This document shows, one piece after another, positions 1 to 7,350 of a stretch of 21,881 nucleotides of DNA. The DNA comes from Priapulus caudatus. Taxonomy: Eukaryota; Priapulida; Priapulimorpha; Priapulimorphida; Priapulidae. Position 1 is the stretch's first letter. Each line of letters opens with the position of its first letter. The position numbers and the translations under genes were made by a program. The stretch is taken from the NCBI RefSeq assembly GCF_000485595.1, contig NW_014577543.1, positions 162,369 to 184,249 on the forward strand, in the 5' to 3' direction. The notes beneath the pieces were generated by a model that saw nothing but the letters and a program-made list of their open reading frames with translations, made no database searches and was not told the origin of the DNA.

Positions 1-55
1 AAGGGGGGGATAGCGGGCAGAGGGTGGGGATGGGGTGGGCGGATGGGGTGGAGGA
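1..55. repeat. G-rich low-complexity tract
   Basis: The first 52 bases carry many runs of three to seven G separated by short A/T/C spacers, such as gggtggggatggggtggg. Such a run could form a G-quadruplex on the + strand. It sits at the window edge, so its full extent is unknown. Confidence 0.6.
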
Positions 56-249
56 ATATTCAGGTTTTTGAAAAAGCGGGGTAGTACCCGAGTTCCGTGG
101 AGCTTCAGTGTTGAACGTAGCAGCATGTTGCCATGTAACCCTAACCGACGTTGTTATTTTTTGAGCGGGAATGGCTGAGTAAAAATCAATAAGTTTCAAA
201 ATTCAGAAATGGATGCCAGTGTGATCCACGGGTGGTTTTAACATGTAAG

Positions 250-330
250 GCCGACAGGTTTGAGTTTTGAGCTGACATGTTTGAAAATCGCCGACAGGTT
301 TGGATTTCAGGCCGACACGTTTAAAATATC
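250..330 (+). repeat. 20-bp tandem repeat, about four copies
   Basis: The motif GCCGACAGGTTT or a close variant begins at 250, 271, 290 and 311, giving a period of 19-21 bp. The tail of each unit is T/G-rich and more variable. It is a short minisatellite in non-coding DNA, and an ATG ORF reading out of it (300-482) has no sign of being a gene. Confidence 0.6.
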
Positions 331-1020
331 AAAGCAAGAACGTACGCGTAGTCACAGCGTGCGCTTGTAGCATACACTATTACAGTCAATTACACTGTTT
401 TACTCTGTGCATGGGCTCCCACTTGACTTACGGGCAGTCGAGTCATACAGTGCGTCTACGTCTTCTGAGCTGCTTGCTCTGATTCATGCGCGCGTGCCTG
501 TACGCCTGCCTGTGTGTGCGTCCGCGCGTGCCTGTGTGTGCCTGCGGGCGTGCCTACGTAGACCCGTAGGATTATAGAACGGTAATCCATGGAAAATCGT
601 AATGAAATTCACACGTTTATTTTTGCGTGCCGGCACACTCGTGTGTCATTCCCGATTGTAGCTTTTTCCTCGATTCCAGCAAAGAGTTTTGCTGTCGCTC
701 TCTCATAGTCCAGCGGTGTCCACTCCCTACATTCCCTTAGTGATTAGCACCATGCGGCTGAAACAATCATGCACCAAACTCCACCAATGTCCAGCAGCGA
801 TCGAAATACAACAATTCTTGGGAAACGGTCTGTGGTGTCGGTCAGATAATTGTGATATATGTGCCAACAGTTTCTTGGGTGCTCTTAAACTCGTTTTACC
901 TTATTATATTATCACTCGCTTATCTTTCTCTTGAGTATATATAGTTATATCATATAAGTCTTATCATTCCTTCGCCTCTTAATCCTTTTCGGCGACCTTT
1001 GAAAATATAATGTGAGAATG
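331..1020. other. Non-coding stretch, nothing recognised
   Basis: No exon with convincing splice sites or protein similarity is seen. The stretch at 486-556 is a low-complexity run of CGCGTGCCTGTGTG-type motifs. Short ATG ORFs here (300-482, 689-934) show no domain or codon bias that would support coding. Confidence 0.5.
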
Positions 1021-1027
1021 TCAGTGC

Positions 1028-1264
1028 AGTGGCGTAGCTAGGATTTTTTAAGCGGGGGGGGGGCACTGGGGGCCTTACTTTTCGTGTGGGGGGGGGAGTG
1101 GCACAATTTAAAACTTTGTATTATACTGTTCTAACGGCATTGGTTTTAATTCAATTTTTTTTTTTATCAAGCATGAATTTTTAGTGGGGGGGCACCTGGG
1201 GGGGCACAGAAAATTTGTGGGGGGTCTCGTGCCCTCTCAGGCCCCCCCCGTAGCTACGCCCCTG
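1028..1264. mobile_element. MITE-like element with GGCGTAGCTA inverted ends
   Basis: The left end has ggcgtagcta at 1031-1040 and the right end has its reverse complement tagctacgcc at 1251-1260. The interior carries long G runs and a C run next to the right end, so the ends also pair through G/C tracts. There is no coding capacity. Length, structure and the G-rich ends resemble non-autonomous DNA elements that are abundant in many invertebrate genomes. Target-site duplication is not clear. Confidence 0.55.
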
Positions 1265-1716
1265 ATGTCATGCAATAGCGCCCTGGCTAAAAGGATGTTA
1301 GGAATATTACACAACTATTTTTTAGAAATTCTTTAGTTGTCCAATTAGGCAACTAGCCAAACGAATAAATTGTCCGACATAGAATTTCACTTGTCCTGAG
1401 CCTGATATGCATAGCGCTCGCAATCCGCTATGAATAAAAAAACAGCTCACAATAACCAGCCTATTTCATCAGATTCCTTCTAACAAGGAGGAGACAACAA
1501 ACGCTTGCACGAGCAGTAGCATCACTGACAATGAAGAAATAGAATAGACTCAATCCAAATTATTTTGAAATATAGGTCATAAATTTTGTGCAAAAATGCT
1601 CTGAAATAAGGCTCAGATTGCACCACAGAGCATCTAAAACCCCTGAGCTTCCAGGGCCTTAAACAGGCCCTGGACCCCAGCCACAATGACTTCGCCTTCG
1701 CACTCGTGTGTGTGCT
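1265..1716. other. Non-coding stretch with a short perfect hairpin
   Basis: The stretch contains a perfect 8-bp stem, ccagggcc (1651-1658) and ggccctgg (1666-1673), around a 7-nt loop. A 71-codon minus-strand ORF spans 1522-1737 but has no recognisable domain. Otherwise nothing identifiable. Confidence 0.4.
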
Positions 1717-1732
1717 TTCGCGCACGTATAAT

Positions 1733-1942
1733 TTCACATAATATCTAAAGAGGGTGATACTCCATTAGGAGTGTTCCCAACTTTAATGTCATTAATGGTT
1801 AGGGTTATGTTATTAAGGTTAGGTTTAGGGTTAGGTTAGGTTAGTTAGGGTTAGGATTATCATCATTAATCATTAATGCATTATGATATCAAAGTTGGGA
1901 ACACTCCTAATGGAGTATCACCCTCTTTAGATATTATGTGAA
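1733..1942. mobile_element. Hairpin MITE with telomere-like core
   Basis: Two perfect 52-bp inverted arms (1733-1784 and 1891-1942) flank a core of about 106 bp. The arms read ttcacataatatctaaagag inward from the left. Imperfect pairing continues outward to about 1717 and 1957, where ttcgcgcac faces gtgcgcgaa. The core at 1796-1857 is a run of degenerate TTAGGG/TTAGG units. The element has no ORF. Folded as RNA or single-stranded DNA it would make a very stable hairpin. Confidence 0.8.
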
Positions 1943-2035
1943 GATTAGTGCGCGAACCATTGCATAGCAAAAAACTGGCTGTATTCTCTCTCATTTATTA
2001 AAAAGCAAAACTAAACTATTTCTGATATATCGGTT

Positions 2036-2036
2036 T

Positions 2037-2084
<48 letters not shown>

Positions 2085-2165
2085 ATATTTATATTATTTA
2101 TATTTATATATATACGATATAATTATAAATTATAATATAATCAAAAATTATATTTATAGTAATAT
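2036..2165. repeat. (TA)n microsatellite and AT-rich tract
   Basis: A run of TA dinucleotides from about 2038 to 2081 is followed by 80 bp of nearly pure A/T. It lies directly upstream of the acceptor of PTPN23 exon A. Confidence 0.85.
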
Positions 2166-2190
2166 TATATAAGATATTTGTTTATTGCAG

Positions 2191-2258
2191 TGAAGAGAAG
2201 GCCAAGGTGCTGAGAGAAGCAGTGGGATGACATTGCCGCTGAAAGACCAGGAGCTTGG
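2191..2258 (+). CDS. PTPN23: PTPN23 exon A (V domain), with 1-nt frame break
   Basis: The acceptor is tttattgcag (AG at 2189-2190) and the donor is gtaagt from 2259. The first T completes a codon begun in an upstream exon. The frame then gives EEKAKVLREAVG (first residue inferred from the family) and meets TGA at 2228-2230. Shifting one base within the GGG run at 2224-2226 restores a frame reading MTLPLKDQELG, which leaves two bases that join exon B in the correct phase. A single missing G in a homopolymer is the simplest explanation, either as an assembly error or as a real frameshift allele. EKAKVLRE matches the start of this region in HD-PTP, and the block after the shift is less conserved. 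Confidence 0.7.
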
Positions 2259-5200
2259 GTAAGTGAACTACCCTTACGAAGAGTCGATCACTATGTAGCT
2301 GCATCACATTCCACATCTGTAGCTTTAATCGACATCTATGCTATAAAGGACACTGGTCTGTTAATAAGTTCCCCCTGTCTATATAGTTATAGGCAGTAGA
2401 ACTGCCATTAGGCCAAAACAAAATATAGGTGTGGTTAAGGGGTTTCTTCGGCGACCTATTTATTCCCAGCGACCCTAAACATTTAATTGACAATTTTCTT
2501 TATAAGTAAAAAAAAATATTAAAAAAAATAAAAAAAATGAATTGGACAGTTCCTGCTCTCAAAGGCACAACGCTCATCCGCGGACATGCGGTTCGTAAAT
2601 AAAATATTTTCAAGAAAATAAATGTTTCCCTACCTACCTACCCTAATTTTTTTCGGCATGGTAAAGGTAACCGCACATATATTTTTGTTTTGGCCTTATT
2701 CAACACTGACAACATTTGCCACGTGAGTAACCGTCGTCGTCGTTTGCAGGACGTTTCTATCGTCGCTGCAGACGGACCAGCTTTTTGACGTGGAGCACGA
2801 TCGTCTGCCACAGCCTCTCCTGGAGAGATGCGCTGCGCTCAGCGTCAGGCCCACCGCCGTGAAGGACCTCACGACGGCCATGAAAGGTTTCAAGAATATT
2901 TGTAAAAATTTTATCGTCCGCTTTTCATTCGCCGTTGTTGTGTTTTTGGTTTCCATTTTCCCGTTTTCCGCGTTCCATTTTTTCCGTTTTGTTATTTATG
3001 TTGTTTGTCGATGTATGTCAGTAGTCGAGTCTTCCTTACTGAAGTAGAGGAAAAGGGAGAAGGAGAAGAAGGAGGAAGAGGGGGTAGGAGGAGGAGATGG
3101 AAGTAGGAAGAAGGAGGAAGAAAATAAGAAGAAGAAGAAGAAGAAGAAGAGCACGAAAAAGAACATATACTATTTCGTTATGAAAAAAAAAATAATAAGT
3201 CACAAAATGAATCATGATAGCAAAATATTTCCTGAGAAAGGAGTCTGTGGCATGTGTTTATCTTCCCAATTCGCATAGTATTCACTATATTTACCTCCAC
3301 CCAACGGAGTTGGAGGAGGTTATGTGATCAGTCTCGTGTGTTCATGTGTTAGTGTGTTTGCACGATCGATATTAGCACGTCGAGTCAGCGAGCCAGCCAG
3401 CCAGCAGCAGGCCCGTCAGTCAGCAGCAGCCAGCAGCGAGCGGCGAGCCAGCTCGTAACACATACATGTTGCATGGGGCGTATGGCGTATGTCGCTGGCG
3501 GAGGTATGCACTCTCCGTGAGTCTCGTGTCTAGTCTCAGTTGGTATAGCACAGCATATTAGTGCTGGTTGTCACTCATATGGCTCATGTTTTTTTCAGAG
3601 CTGTCTGATATTAGTTTGGATGTGACCGAAGATTTAAATAAAGTTCACGAACTCATGGAGTCAGAGGAACAAAGTGAAAAAAGCTTTCAAGTAAGTCGCG
3701 GAAGTTGTACGATTGAGTCACGTAACCGTACTTCAGATTTCCAGCTGCCGCTCTCTAATTGATCAGTGTTCGAAATAAGGAAACAAATTTGCTTGTCCGG
3801 CGGACAAGCTACAAGATATGCTTTGTCCTTTTTGCTTGTCCTGCAAAATTTTTGCTTGTCCTGATTAATAACAAAGAAATATAGTAAATGTGTAATAGAT
3901 TTAATCAAATTAAATTTTAGACTCAATATCTTACTTTGTAATTTTAATACAGTTCACTAATAGTTCGAATTAGGTAACAAACTTGAAAGAACATAACGAA
4001 GCACAATTATTTATTTTAGTTATTACTTGTCTTAACAAAGTTGAAGCGATGGTAGAAAATGATGTAAAATTGCTCTAAAACGTTGCTCTAAAAAGCTGCT
4101 TGTCCGGCGGACAAGCTACTGGACAGGTTTACTTGTCCTCCGTGGAAATGGACAAGTGAGGACAAACCCATAGCCTTTATTTCGAAACTGTTGACCTATT
4201 CGTCTGGCAGAATTGACCCGTCCGACCGTGAGCTGCACAGGCTATGTCCTGTCCTGTCGCACTCCTGTCACTCTGGTTGCCTCTGCAATGGCGTCCGGTT
4301 AATTCACTCTACCACAAAAATCTGGATAATTGCCTATATACCTCAAACGTCCGGACAGAGAATTTCCGTGCCACATCCTTCCGGATAATTCCCTTTCGGT
4401 TAAGTCCGGATAATATTCCTGTTCATACACGTCTGGATAATTTCCATCTGGATAATTCCTGTACTACATCCTTTCAGGTAGTTCCCATCTGGCTATGTCT
4501 GGATAAGGCCATAATACAAATAATGTTTGTTTGCCCTCACCCAACCGACCCGCCAAAAAGGGGTCGACTCAAAAAATGTTGATCTTTTTTTTTTTTACAA
4601 ATTGTATCACTGTACATTATATAAATCTGTAGGCAATACATTATATGTACCAAGCAAAACATACGTTCAACATAAAAGGTATCTCCACACAAGCACACCC
4701 GAGCATGTAGACACCATGCTGAATTTGTAAAAAGACCCATTAAAAAAAGAAAAGCCTACCTACCTACCCAAACTATTCAGCCTGGGTCCGGTGAGGGCTA
4801 ACAAAGATTTTAATTGTGGCCTAATACCCATCTATGCAGGTCAGGGGTCGTCGGCATATGTTTGGATAATTTCCGTCCGGTTTTAACCGATGTTTATCCG
4901 GATGCTTCCCGCTCTTGCAGGAGCAGCTGGGACGTCGCGACGCATCGCTCATCGTAGCTGAGCTAGCTAAGGAGTACGGCCACCTGAAGGAGGCTAACGC
5001 ACGCGCGGATACGTCCGACCGTGAACTACATAAGGTGATGATGGTGCACGTCAACAACCTGAGACTGCTGGCCAGTCAACCGGAGGAGATCAAGCAAGCT
5101 CTGCCCTTGCTGGAACTAACCGACGGTAAGCAAAGGACAATAGGCGGTCGATTTCAAATCAATTACATAATTAATTAAAAATTAATTCAATTTTTAATTT

Positions 5201-5610
5201 GATTCAAATTAATTCCAAAGTTAAAATTTGTGATTTTTTTAGATTTTATTTCGAATGATAAATTTTCCGGTATATGGCATTTTTTATGGGTTTTACCATG
5301 TGTTATGCAGGAGCAATCAAAATGTTCGATATCAGAGCTGGTTGGGTTTCAAAAGCTCCCCAAAGCAACACATTATAAAGTCTCTCTGATGCGAAAATCA
5401 ACGAAAGCGAGAATTTCATCATTAAGTTTTTTTTGCGCATTTCTTGCTGCAGAGGACAGAGAAGCATCTAGTGAGATCTGGAGACTCCTGGGGAAGGTAG
5501 AGGAGATGAAAGAGCAGCGGGACAAGTTCGAACACGAGCTGAGAGAGCAGGTGCAGAATGACGACATAACGAAGGCCCTCGTCACGATGAAGGATGCAGA
5601 CAGCCTGGAG
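2191..5610 (+). CDS. PTPN23: Partial HD-PTP/PTPN23 orthologue, five V-domain exons
   Basis: HD-PTP is a cytosolic/endosomal ESCRT accessory protein. It has an N-terminal Bro1 domain, a long coiled-coil V domain, a proline-rich linker and a C-terminal tyrosine phosphatase-like domain, and it acts in sorting ubiquitinated receptors into multivesicular bodies. Five exons here join into about 220 codons of V domain. Recognisable blocks, matched from memory of vertebrate HD-PTP, are EEKAKVLRE, ERCAALSVRP, SDRELHK, NNLRLL, EQRDKFEHELRE and NDDITKALVT. The phases agree at the B/C, C/D and D/E junctions. ALIX shares the fold but matches less well; the CAALSVRP and DDITxxLVT blocks point to HD-PTP. 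Bro1 exons must lie left of the window. The phosphatase-side exons are not found to the right. The first exon has a 1-nt frame break. I am confident in the family and slightly less so in orthology versus a related Bro1-V protein. Confidence 0.85.
2407..2699. mobile_element. MITE, TAAGGCCA family, copy 1 (intron A/B)
   Basis: The left end, attaggccaaaacaaaatat from about 2407, is matched by the right end ending attttgttttggccttat near 2699. Read inward, about 30 bp pair with few mismatches. The interior has poly-A stretches and the motif cctacctaccta at 2630-2641. A second copy with the same end sequence and the same internal motif lies at 4504-4825, which supports a transposed family over a local hairpin. 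There is no ORF. Confidence 0.7.
2750..2886 (+). CDS. PTPN23: PTPN23 exon B (V domain)
   Basis: The acceptor is cgtttgcag (AG at 2748-2749) and the donor is GT at 2887-2888 (AAAG|gtttca), a weak match to the donor consensus. The exon starts with the last base of a split codon and ends with one base of the next. It encodes TFLSSLQTDQLF followed by LLERCAALSVRP and a helical segment ending LTTAMK. The CAALSVRP stretch is the clearest HD-PTP signature in this exon. An ATG at 2790 lies inside the exon and is not a start. A MITE-like element ends about 50 bp upstream of the acceptor. Confidence 0.85.
3044..3170 (+). repeat. Polypurine (GA-rich) tract
   Basis: The + strand is almost exclusively A and G over about 110 bp, ending in an (AAG)n run at about 3127-3148. 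Mirror-symmetric purine tracts of this kind can form triplex DNA. It lies in the intron between exons B and C. Confidence 0.8.
3293..3320. repeat. Short inverted repeat ACCTCC...GGAGGT
   Basis: The segment acctccacccaac followed by ggagttggaggaggt forms an imperfect hairpin and is followed by ttatgtgatc. Similar CCTCC-(N)-GGAGGTTATG motifs recur in many invertebrate genomes as repeat ends, so this is probably a fragment of a dispersed repeat. A CAGC/GCCAGC low-complexity run follows at about 3383-3450. Confidence 0.45.
3599..3690 (+). CDS. PTPN23: PTPN23 exon C (V domain)
   Basis: The acceptor follows a T-rich tract (ttttttcag, AG at 3597-3598) and the donor is a consensus CAA|gtaagt at 3691. 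The single base left from exon B plus the first two bases here form GAG. The exon then encodes LSDISLDVTEDLNKV and HELMESEEQSEKSFQ, an acidic amphipathic helix of the V-domain arm. The run of LxxVxxLxxxE heptad-like spacing fits the known coiled-coil nature of this domain. The exon ends in phase 0 and joins exon D directly. Confidence 0.85.
3764..4190. mobile_element. MITE with CAGTGTTCGAAATAA ends (intron C/D)
   Basis: The left end cagtgttcgaaataagg and the right end cctttatttcgaaactg are near-perfect inverted repeats. Inside, gcttgtccggcggacaagcta occurs near each end (3791-3811 and 4099-4119); it is itself a palindrome, and there are several more copies of CTTGTCC. The element is 427 bp with no transposase. 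The minus ORF 3687-3926 is a by-product of it. Ends with this TTCGAAATAA sequence are familiar from non-autonomous repeats in invertebrate genomes. I see no certain target-site duplication. Confidence 0.75.
4215..4241 (+). pseudogene. Exon D-like fragment inside intron C/D
   Basis: Bases 4215-4241 match exon D bases 5008-5035 with a 13-nt identical core (cgtccgaccgtga) and about 22 of 27 positions overall. Both translate to a SDRELH[KR] peptide. An AG dinucleotide lies just upstream (ggcag at 4206-4210). It could be the remnant of an old exon duplication or a chance match. The flanking similarity is too short to decide. Confidence 0.3.
4318..4506 (+). repeat. Degenerate TC(C/T)GGATAATTCC repeats
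   Basis: Variants of tccggataattcc or tctggataatttcc occur at about 4320, 4378, 4404, 4431 and 4447. A shortened form lies near 4497, and more copies lie beyond the neighbouring MITE at about 4862 and 4886. Spacing is irregular. The repeats surround the MITE at 4504-4825, as if it inserted into an existing repeat cluster. Confidence 0.5.
4504..4825. mobile_element. MITE, TAAGGCCA family, copy 2 (intron C/D)
   Basis: The left end, taaggccataatacaaataatg then tttgccctcacc, pairs over about 37 bp with the right end ggtgagggctaacaaag then taattgtggcctaat. The interior carries cctacctacctaccc (4755-4769), as in copy 1 at 2407-2699. The right end stops about 95 bp before exon D. The short ORFs inside (4527-4730 plus, 4537-4740 minus) are not genes. 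Confidence 0.7.
4921..5125 (+). CDS. PTPN23: PTPN23 exon D (V domain)
   Basis: The acceptor is cccgctcttgcag (AG at 4919-4920) and the donor is gtaagc from 5126. The exon starts in phase 0 with EQLGRRDASLIVAELAKEY, continues through TSDRELHKVMMVHVNNLRLL, and ends LPLLELTD plus one base. The ELHxxMxxHVxNLRLL pattern is strongly HD-PTP-like and marks the helix that returns along the V arm. The ATG at 4915 lies in the acceptor region and is not a start. Codon usage is richer in G and C at third positions than the flanking introns. Confidence 0.88.
5453..5610 (+). CDS. PTPN23: PTPN23 exon E (V domain), 3' end tandemly repeated
   Basis: The acceptor is ttcttgctgcag (AG at 5451-5452) and the first donor is GAG|gtacgt at 5611. 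The leftover base from exon D plus the first two here make GAG. The exon then reads EDREASSEIWRLLGKVEEM, EQRDKFEHELREQVQ and NDDITKALVTMKDADSLE, ending in phase 0. NDDITKALVT is the best family match in the window. The last 24 bases (from ATG at 5587) together with the donor are the seed of the 38-bp tandem array that follows, so several equivalent downstream donors exist. Which donor is used cannot be read from the sequence. The first is assumed because read-through adds VRTCR and then a stop. Confidence 0.88.
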
Positions 5611-5886
5611 GTACGTACATGTAGATGAAGGATGCAGACAGCCTGGAGGTATGTACATGTAGATGAAGGATGCAGACAGCCTGGAGGTATGTACATGTAG
5701 ATGAAGGATGCAGACAGCCTGGAGGTACGTACATGTAGATGAAGGATGCAGACAGTCTGGAGGTACGTACATGTAGATGAAGGATGCAGACAGCCTGGAG
5801 GTACGTACATGTAGATGAAGGATGCAGACAGCCTGGAGGTACGTACATGTAGATGAAGGATGCAGACAGCCTGGAGGTACGTACAT
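5587..5886 (+). repeat. 38-bp tandem array repeating exon end plus 5' splice site
   Basis: Eight near-identical 38-bp units start at 5587, 5625, 5663, 5701, 5739, 5777, 5815 and 5853. Each unit is the last 24 bases of exon E (encoding MKDADSLE) plus gtacgtacatgtag from the intron. Copies 2 and 3 have gtatgt instead of gtacgt, and copy 5 has cagtctgg instead of cagcctgg; otherwise the copies are identical. Every copy keeps a usable GAG|GT donor. The unit length is not a multiple of three. Reading through copy 1 meets TGA at the start of copy 2, so the extra copies are not extra in-frame peptide repeats. Confidence 0.95.
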
Positions 5887-7350
5887 GGTGTTAGAATGAA
5901 GGCTCGCAGACAGTCTGCGGAGGTACGCTACAGTGTAGAGTCAATGAACCCGATGCGAAGCGACTGAGCCGGCGTGTAAGCGTATCCGTACAGTCGTAAA
6001 GGATGAGAAAGGGACTTCGCAGACCATCCCCCCTGGAGGGTTACCCATTCGTACAGTGTATGATTGAAGGATGCAGTAAGCAATGCCTGAGGTAAACGTA
6101 CATGGTACCAAAATTGAAGGAGCACGACAGCCCTGGGAGGTACGACATGATAGTATGAAGGATCCTGCACGCATGAGCAGCCCATTCCTGGAGGAGTGAC
6201 CGTGTGAGGCGGTCCTGTTTGTAGATGACAAGGACTTAACACAGACCACGCCTGAGGTATGTACAACGGTAATGTAGAGAGAACCAAAAAGTGAAGGAGT
6301 GCAGACAGCGGCGGACCAGGAGCGGCTGTTATATGTACATAGTATAGAAAAAAGTGTGTCAAATGAAACGAACTGGATGTACGAGTACTCAGCCCATATC
6401 TAGCCTTGGAGGATTTGATTAGAAGACGGTGAGTGAGATGAAGGATGAAGACGAGGCGCTGGAAGTGATATTAGTAAACAAGCAATGTGAGTAAGATATG
6501 TAAATGGAGTGCTAGACAAGAACCTTCGCATGGTAGGAGTACGTAGCATAGCCTTTCCACCGTTCTGTAGCCAATATTGGTAAAAAGATTATATGCTCAG
6601 TTATCAGGATAGACCATTCTAGATAGATGGTAAATGTACATGGCATAAAGTTGTTAGATTGATAGGCTAAAAACAGACAATGTACACTAGTGTATGTATC
6701 GAAATACGAGAGTGTGAGAGAGAGCTAGAAGATGAAAATGACCATTGCACCTGGCGAAGGGTAAGATGGCGTACGCCATTGTAAGATGAAGGAATGCAGA
6801 CAGCTCTGGAGGATGTACAAGTGTAGGATAAGAAAACGGCCGAAATGATTGCCAGGACCAAAAATTGTCTTGGGAGGTTATGGGTTTTTGACACCTGGAA
6901 GTACGAAATAATAGGGAGTCGCAGGCAAACAGCCTGAAATAAAGGTAAAAAATACAAATTATAAACGAATGGAAATGAAATTTGAATCAGGAGCAATTAT
7001 TGTGCTAGAAACAGGCGACAATGAATCTAAAAAAAAGGAGTATGTACAAATTAGTATAGACAACCGTGAATTGAACAGACAGCACCTGTAGGTTTATTAC
7101 GTTACAGTTGGTGATGAAAGATAAGAAGGATGAAGATTATGGTTAAATCTGGGAGGGTATGTACATGTAGATGAAGGAGTGCAGACAGACCGTGTGAGAT
7201 ATTGTACATGTTGAGATGAAGGAATTGCCAGCACAGCTTAAGCAAATCGGAGGTATCGGAAAATAAAAACCCAGCGTGAAAAATTAGAATGAAGGTGGAT
7301 GCAGACCGTATGTCAGCTCAGACAGCACTGGGACGACCTTACGTCTCACA
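5887..7350 (+). repeat. Degenerate continuation of the 38-bp array
   Basis: From 5887 the unit is still visible (atgaagg...gcagacag...ctggagg...gtacatg) but carries scattered single-base insertions, deletions and substitutions. Clear remnants are at 5895, 6062, 6160, 6290, 6784 and 7150-7220, and the last I recognise is near 7295. The change from eight clean copies to noisy copies is abrupt. The error pattern looks like uncorrected long-read sequence more than gradual satellite divergence. Minus-strand ORFs here are repeat by-products. Confidence 0.65.

Noticed and set aside
1796-1857. Chromosome end or true telomere
   Set aside because: The TTAGGG-like units are few, degenerate, and enclosed by the inverted arms of a small element with ordinary sequence on both sides.
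2193-2258. Alternative frame in exon A reading QWDDIAAERPGAW
   Set aside because: It looks protein-like at its 3' part but has a stop upstream and ends in a phase that cannot join exon B. The MTLPLKDQELG frame joins exactly.
3687-3926. 79-codon minus-strand ORF
   Set aside because: It straddles a MITE end and intronic DNA, has no domain, and is explained by the element.
5230-5452. 5' extension of exon E as a 132-codon ORF starting at 5230
   Set aside because: The extension is AT-rich intron. Similarity to HD-PTP begins exactly after the AG at 5451-5452 and the phase fits exon D.
5373-5886. Three overlapping minus-strand ORFs of 88-154 codons with a periodic Cys/His/Leu/Ser repeat
   Set aside because: They are the reverse strand of the 38-bp array, where each unit happens to lack stops. 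They overlap a well-supported exon on the + strand.
5587-7350. CRISPR array
   Set aside because: Units are head-to-tail with no unique spacers, in a spliced eukaryotic gene.
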